A stretch of 14,785 nucleotides of DNA from NCBI GenBank assembly GCA_044233745.1, contig JBIIJN010000068.1, forward strand, positions 1 through 14,785, given 5' to 3'. A program made the position numbers and the translations under genes. The stretch comes from UBA6165 sp044233745. GTDB lineage: Bacteria > Bacteroidota > Bacteroidia > Flavobacteriales_D > Crocinitomicaceae. Shown here piece after piece: positions 13,796-14,785 of this stretch; positions within the stretch are counted from its first letter, which is position 1; every line of letters starts with the position of its first letter. Under the pieces are notes generated by a model. That model saw nothing but the letters and a program-made list of their open reading frames with translations, made no database searches and was not told where the DNA came from.

Positions 13796-14107
13796 CTACC
13801 TCTCCAATTTCCCAAAAGTACTCGTCAACGCTGCCTTCAACTTATCAGCAGCCTCACTAATGGCAATATCCATGGTGCTGCTTCTCGCCGTAACAGTTAC
13901 TGGCTGCAATCCTTTTGGTCGTGCTTCGATGCGACATTGTATATCGTCGGCACCTGATTTTTCGCCGTTTTGGTCGGTTAAATGAACCTCAAGGCGCGTT
14001 AATTTGTCGTCAAAATGCTTCAATGCGGCCGACATGCGCTCGTCGATATAGTTTTGTAATCTTGCTGAGCTCTCAATGTGCTTATCTGTGTTTACTTGTA
14101 CTTTCAT
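13796..14107 (-). CDS. hpf: Ribosome hibernation promoting factor, HPF/RaiA family (short form)
   Basis: A 103-residue protein that binds the decoding centre of the 30S subunit in stationary phase and promotes inactive 70S or 100S ribosomes. The beta-alpha-beta-beta-beta-alpha pattern is visible: MKVQVNTDKHIESSARLQNYI, then LTRLEVHLTDQNGEK (36-50), DDIQCRIEARPKGLQPVTVT (54-73) and the final helix SEAADKLKAALTSTFGKL (84-101). The CRIEARP-G-P-V and A-x-x-A-D-K-L signatures are those of the family. It is the short type without the C-terminal dimerisation domain of long HPF. It is encoded alone on the minus strand, convergent with kbl and divergent from the polymerase gene, with a -7 box 18 nt upstream. 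Confidence 0.92.
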   Translation of the reverse strand: MKVQVNTDKHIESSARLQNYIDERMSAALKHFDDKLTRLEVHLTDQNGEKSGADDIQCRIEARPKGLQPVTVTARSSTMDIAISEAADKLKAALTSTFGKLER

Positions 14108-14125
14108 TGTCTTGATTTTATTTCA

Positions 14126-14133
14126 CAAAAATA
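14126..14133 (-). promoter_or_regulatory. Candidate hpf -7 box
   Basis: On the minus strand the sequence is TATTTTTG, an exact TAnnTTTG match, 18 nt before the hpf ATG. No clear -33 TTTG lies at the right distance. The remainder of the divergent gap 14108-14277 shows only the box for the gene at 14278. Confidence 0.45.
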
Positions 14134-14248
14134 AAATTAATCCGATAGGTCTAATCTGACTTTTATCAGTAGAACTGTTATTTTGTGTTAATCTGCTTTT
14201 CGTTAATAACTCTTCAAAATTCTCATCCAAAATTCAGAAGTCATTCGT

Positions 14249-14256
14249 TAACTTTG
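14249..14256 (+). promoter_or_regulatory. Candidate -7 box for the exonuclease/polymerase gene
   Basis: TAACTTTG matches TAnnTTTG and ends 21 nt before the ATG at 14278. No convincing -33 element was found. Confidence 0.4.
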
Positions 14257-14277
14257 AAACGCTATTTTTCCAAGCCT

Positions 14278-14785
14278 ATGTACCTCATTTTTGACACCGA
14301 AACCACTGGTTTGCCCCGCGATTATAAAGCTCCAGTTACTGCTACTGACAATTGGCCGCGTTGTATTCAATTGGCTTGGCAACTCCACGATGATTTGGGT
14401 CAACTCGTTGAAGCCAAGAGTTTTTTGGTGAAACCCAATGGTTTTGATATTCCTTACGACGCCGAGCGTATTCACGGTATTTCTACACAATTGGCTACCG
14501 AATTGGGGCACGACCTCGAAGAAGTTGCAATTGCTTTCAATGAAGTTCTAGGTAGAACAAAATTTGTTGTTGGACAAAACGTTGAATTCGACCTTAAAAT
14601 TATGGGTTGCGAATTTCATCGTTTGCAACTGGAAACACCATTGCTTGAATTGCCCAACTTGGATACTTGTACGGAAGATACAGCCAAAATGTGTCAAATT
14701 CCGGGTGGTTTGGGTGGAAAATTCAAATTGCCTACGCTTTCTGAATTGCATAAACATTTGTTTGAAGAAAGCTTTGTTGAAGCTC
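14278..14785 (+). CDS. dnaE: DEDDh 3'-5' exonuclease domain, probable N-terminus of DNA polymerase III subunit alpha; cut by the window end
   Basis: The open frame starts at the ATG at 14278 and continues past the edge for 169 visible codons. It begins MYLIFDTETTGLPRDYKAP, with metal-binding Asp6 and Glu8 of the first exonuclease motif (DTETTGL). Further signatures are AERIHGIS (62-69) and VVGQNVEFDLKIMGCEFHR (with the second-motif Asp near 104). The window stops just before the position where the catalytic His and last Asp would be expected. These residues define an epsilon-type proofreading exonuclease. From memory, several Bacteroidota carry exactly this kind of N-terminus (MYLIFDTETTGLP, NWPRCIQ, GGKFKLPTL) fused to the replicative polymerase alpha subunit of roughly 1,500 residues. 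The exonuclease domain is certain; the fusion and hence the symbol are inferred. A stand-alone epsilon-like exonuclease is the alternative. Confidence 0.75.
   Translation, partial: MYLIFDTETTGLPRDYKAPVTATDNWPRCIQLAWQLHDDLGQLVEAKSFLVKPNGFDIPYDAERIHGISTQLATELGHDLEEVAIAFNEVLGRTKFVVGQNVEFDLKIMGCEFHRLQLETPLLELPNLDTCTEDTAKMCQIPGGLGGKFKLPTLSELHKHLFEESFVEA

Noticed and set aside
13722..13985. Plus-strand open frame opposite hpf
   Set aside because: It runs antisense to hpf and begins within the repeat region; it has no family resemblance.

Overview
The window looks like a chromosomal segment from a Bacteroidota bacterium, most likely Flavobacteriales or a close relative. The evidence is a secreted surface protein with PKD- and SprB-like repeats and a gliding-motility (CHU_C, type B) C-terminal sorting domain of the type IX secretion system, promoters of the Bacteroidota form (TTTG, about 20 bp, TAnnTTTG), no clear Shine-Dalgarno sites, an AT-rich composition, and family-specific proteins such as the Bacteroidota-type O-antigen ligase. 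No rRNA, tRNA, CRISPR array, transposase or phage gene was seen.

Positions 1-4476, minus strand, form a tightly packed cluster read as rpmH (ribosomal protein L34), rnpA (RNase P protein), an S41 C-terminal processing protease, an O-antigen ligase/polymerase-like membrane protein and rdgB (XTP/dITP diphosphatase, cut by the window edge). rnpA and the protease overlap by 29 bp, the protease and ligase are 6 bp apart, and the ligase and rdgB share an ATGA. A candidate intrinsic terminator lies between rpmH and rnpA. rpmH is too short for ordinary ORF cut-offs but is clear.

Positions 4477-4644 hold divergent Bacteroidota promoters. Positions 4645-8880, plus strand, carry the T9SS cargo protein, an unrecognised Pro/Glu/Ala-linker protein, and a secreted M28 zinc aminopeptidase-like protein whose start overlaps the stop of the gene before it.

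Positions 8995-12376 are the accessory-looking part. A full-length paaZ (ring-opening enzyme of phenylacetate degradation) stands alone between two compact toxin-antitoxin modules: an antitoxin plus RelE/ParE-like toxin (9007-9533, the toxin apparently starting at TTG inside the antitoxin gene) and an MNT/HEPN pair (11746-12376) with the textbook GSx10DxD and Rx4HxY motifs. Both modules have a TAnnTTTG box exactly 4 nt before the ATG, which suggests leaderless mRNAs; the other five candidate promoters have 18-43 nt. A perfect 19-bp palindrome lies just upstream of the MNT/HEPN pair.

Positions 12432-13622 encode Kbl (glycine C-acetyltransferase, threonine catabolism). It converges on hpf (ribosome hibernation factor, minus strand) across a gap holding a long imperfect inverted repeat and four ATCTGCGT-like units. 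Divergent from hpf, a DEDDh exonuclease domain starts at 14278 and runs off the edge; it is probably the N-terminus of a Bacteroidota DNA polymerase III alpha subunit with fused proofreading domain. No wholly new system is evident. The least explained items are the paired leaderless-type toxin-antitoxin promoters, the palindromic and tandem intergenic repeats, and the linker protein at 6879-7640.
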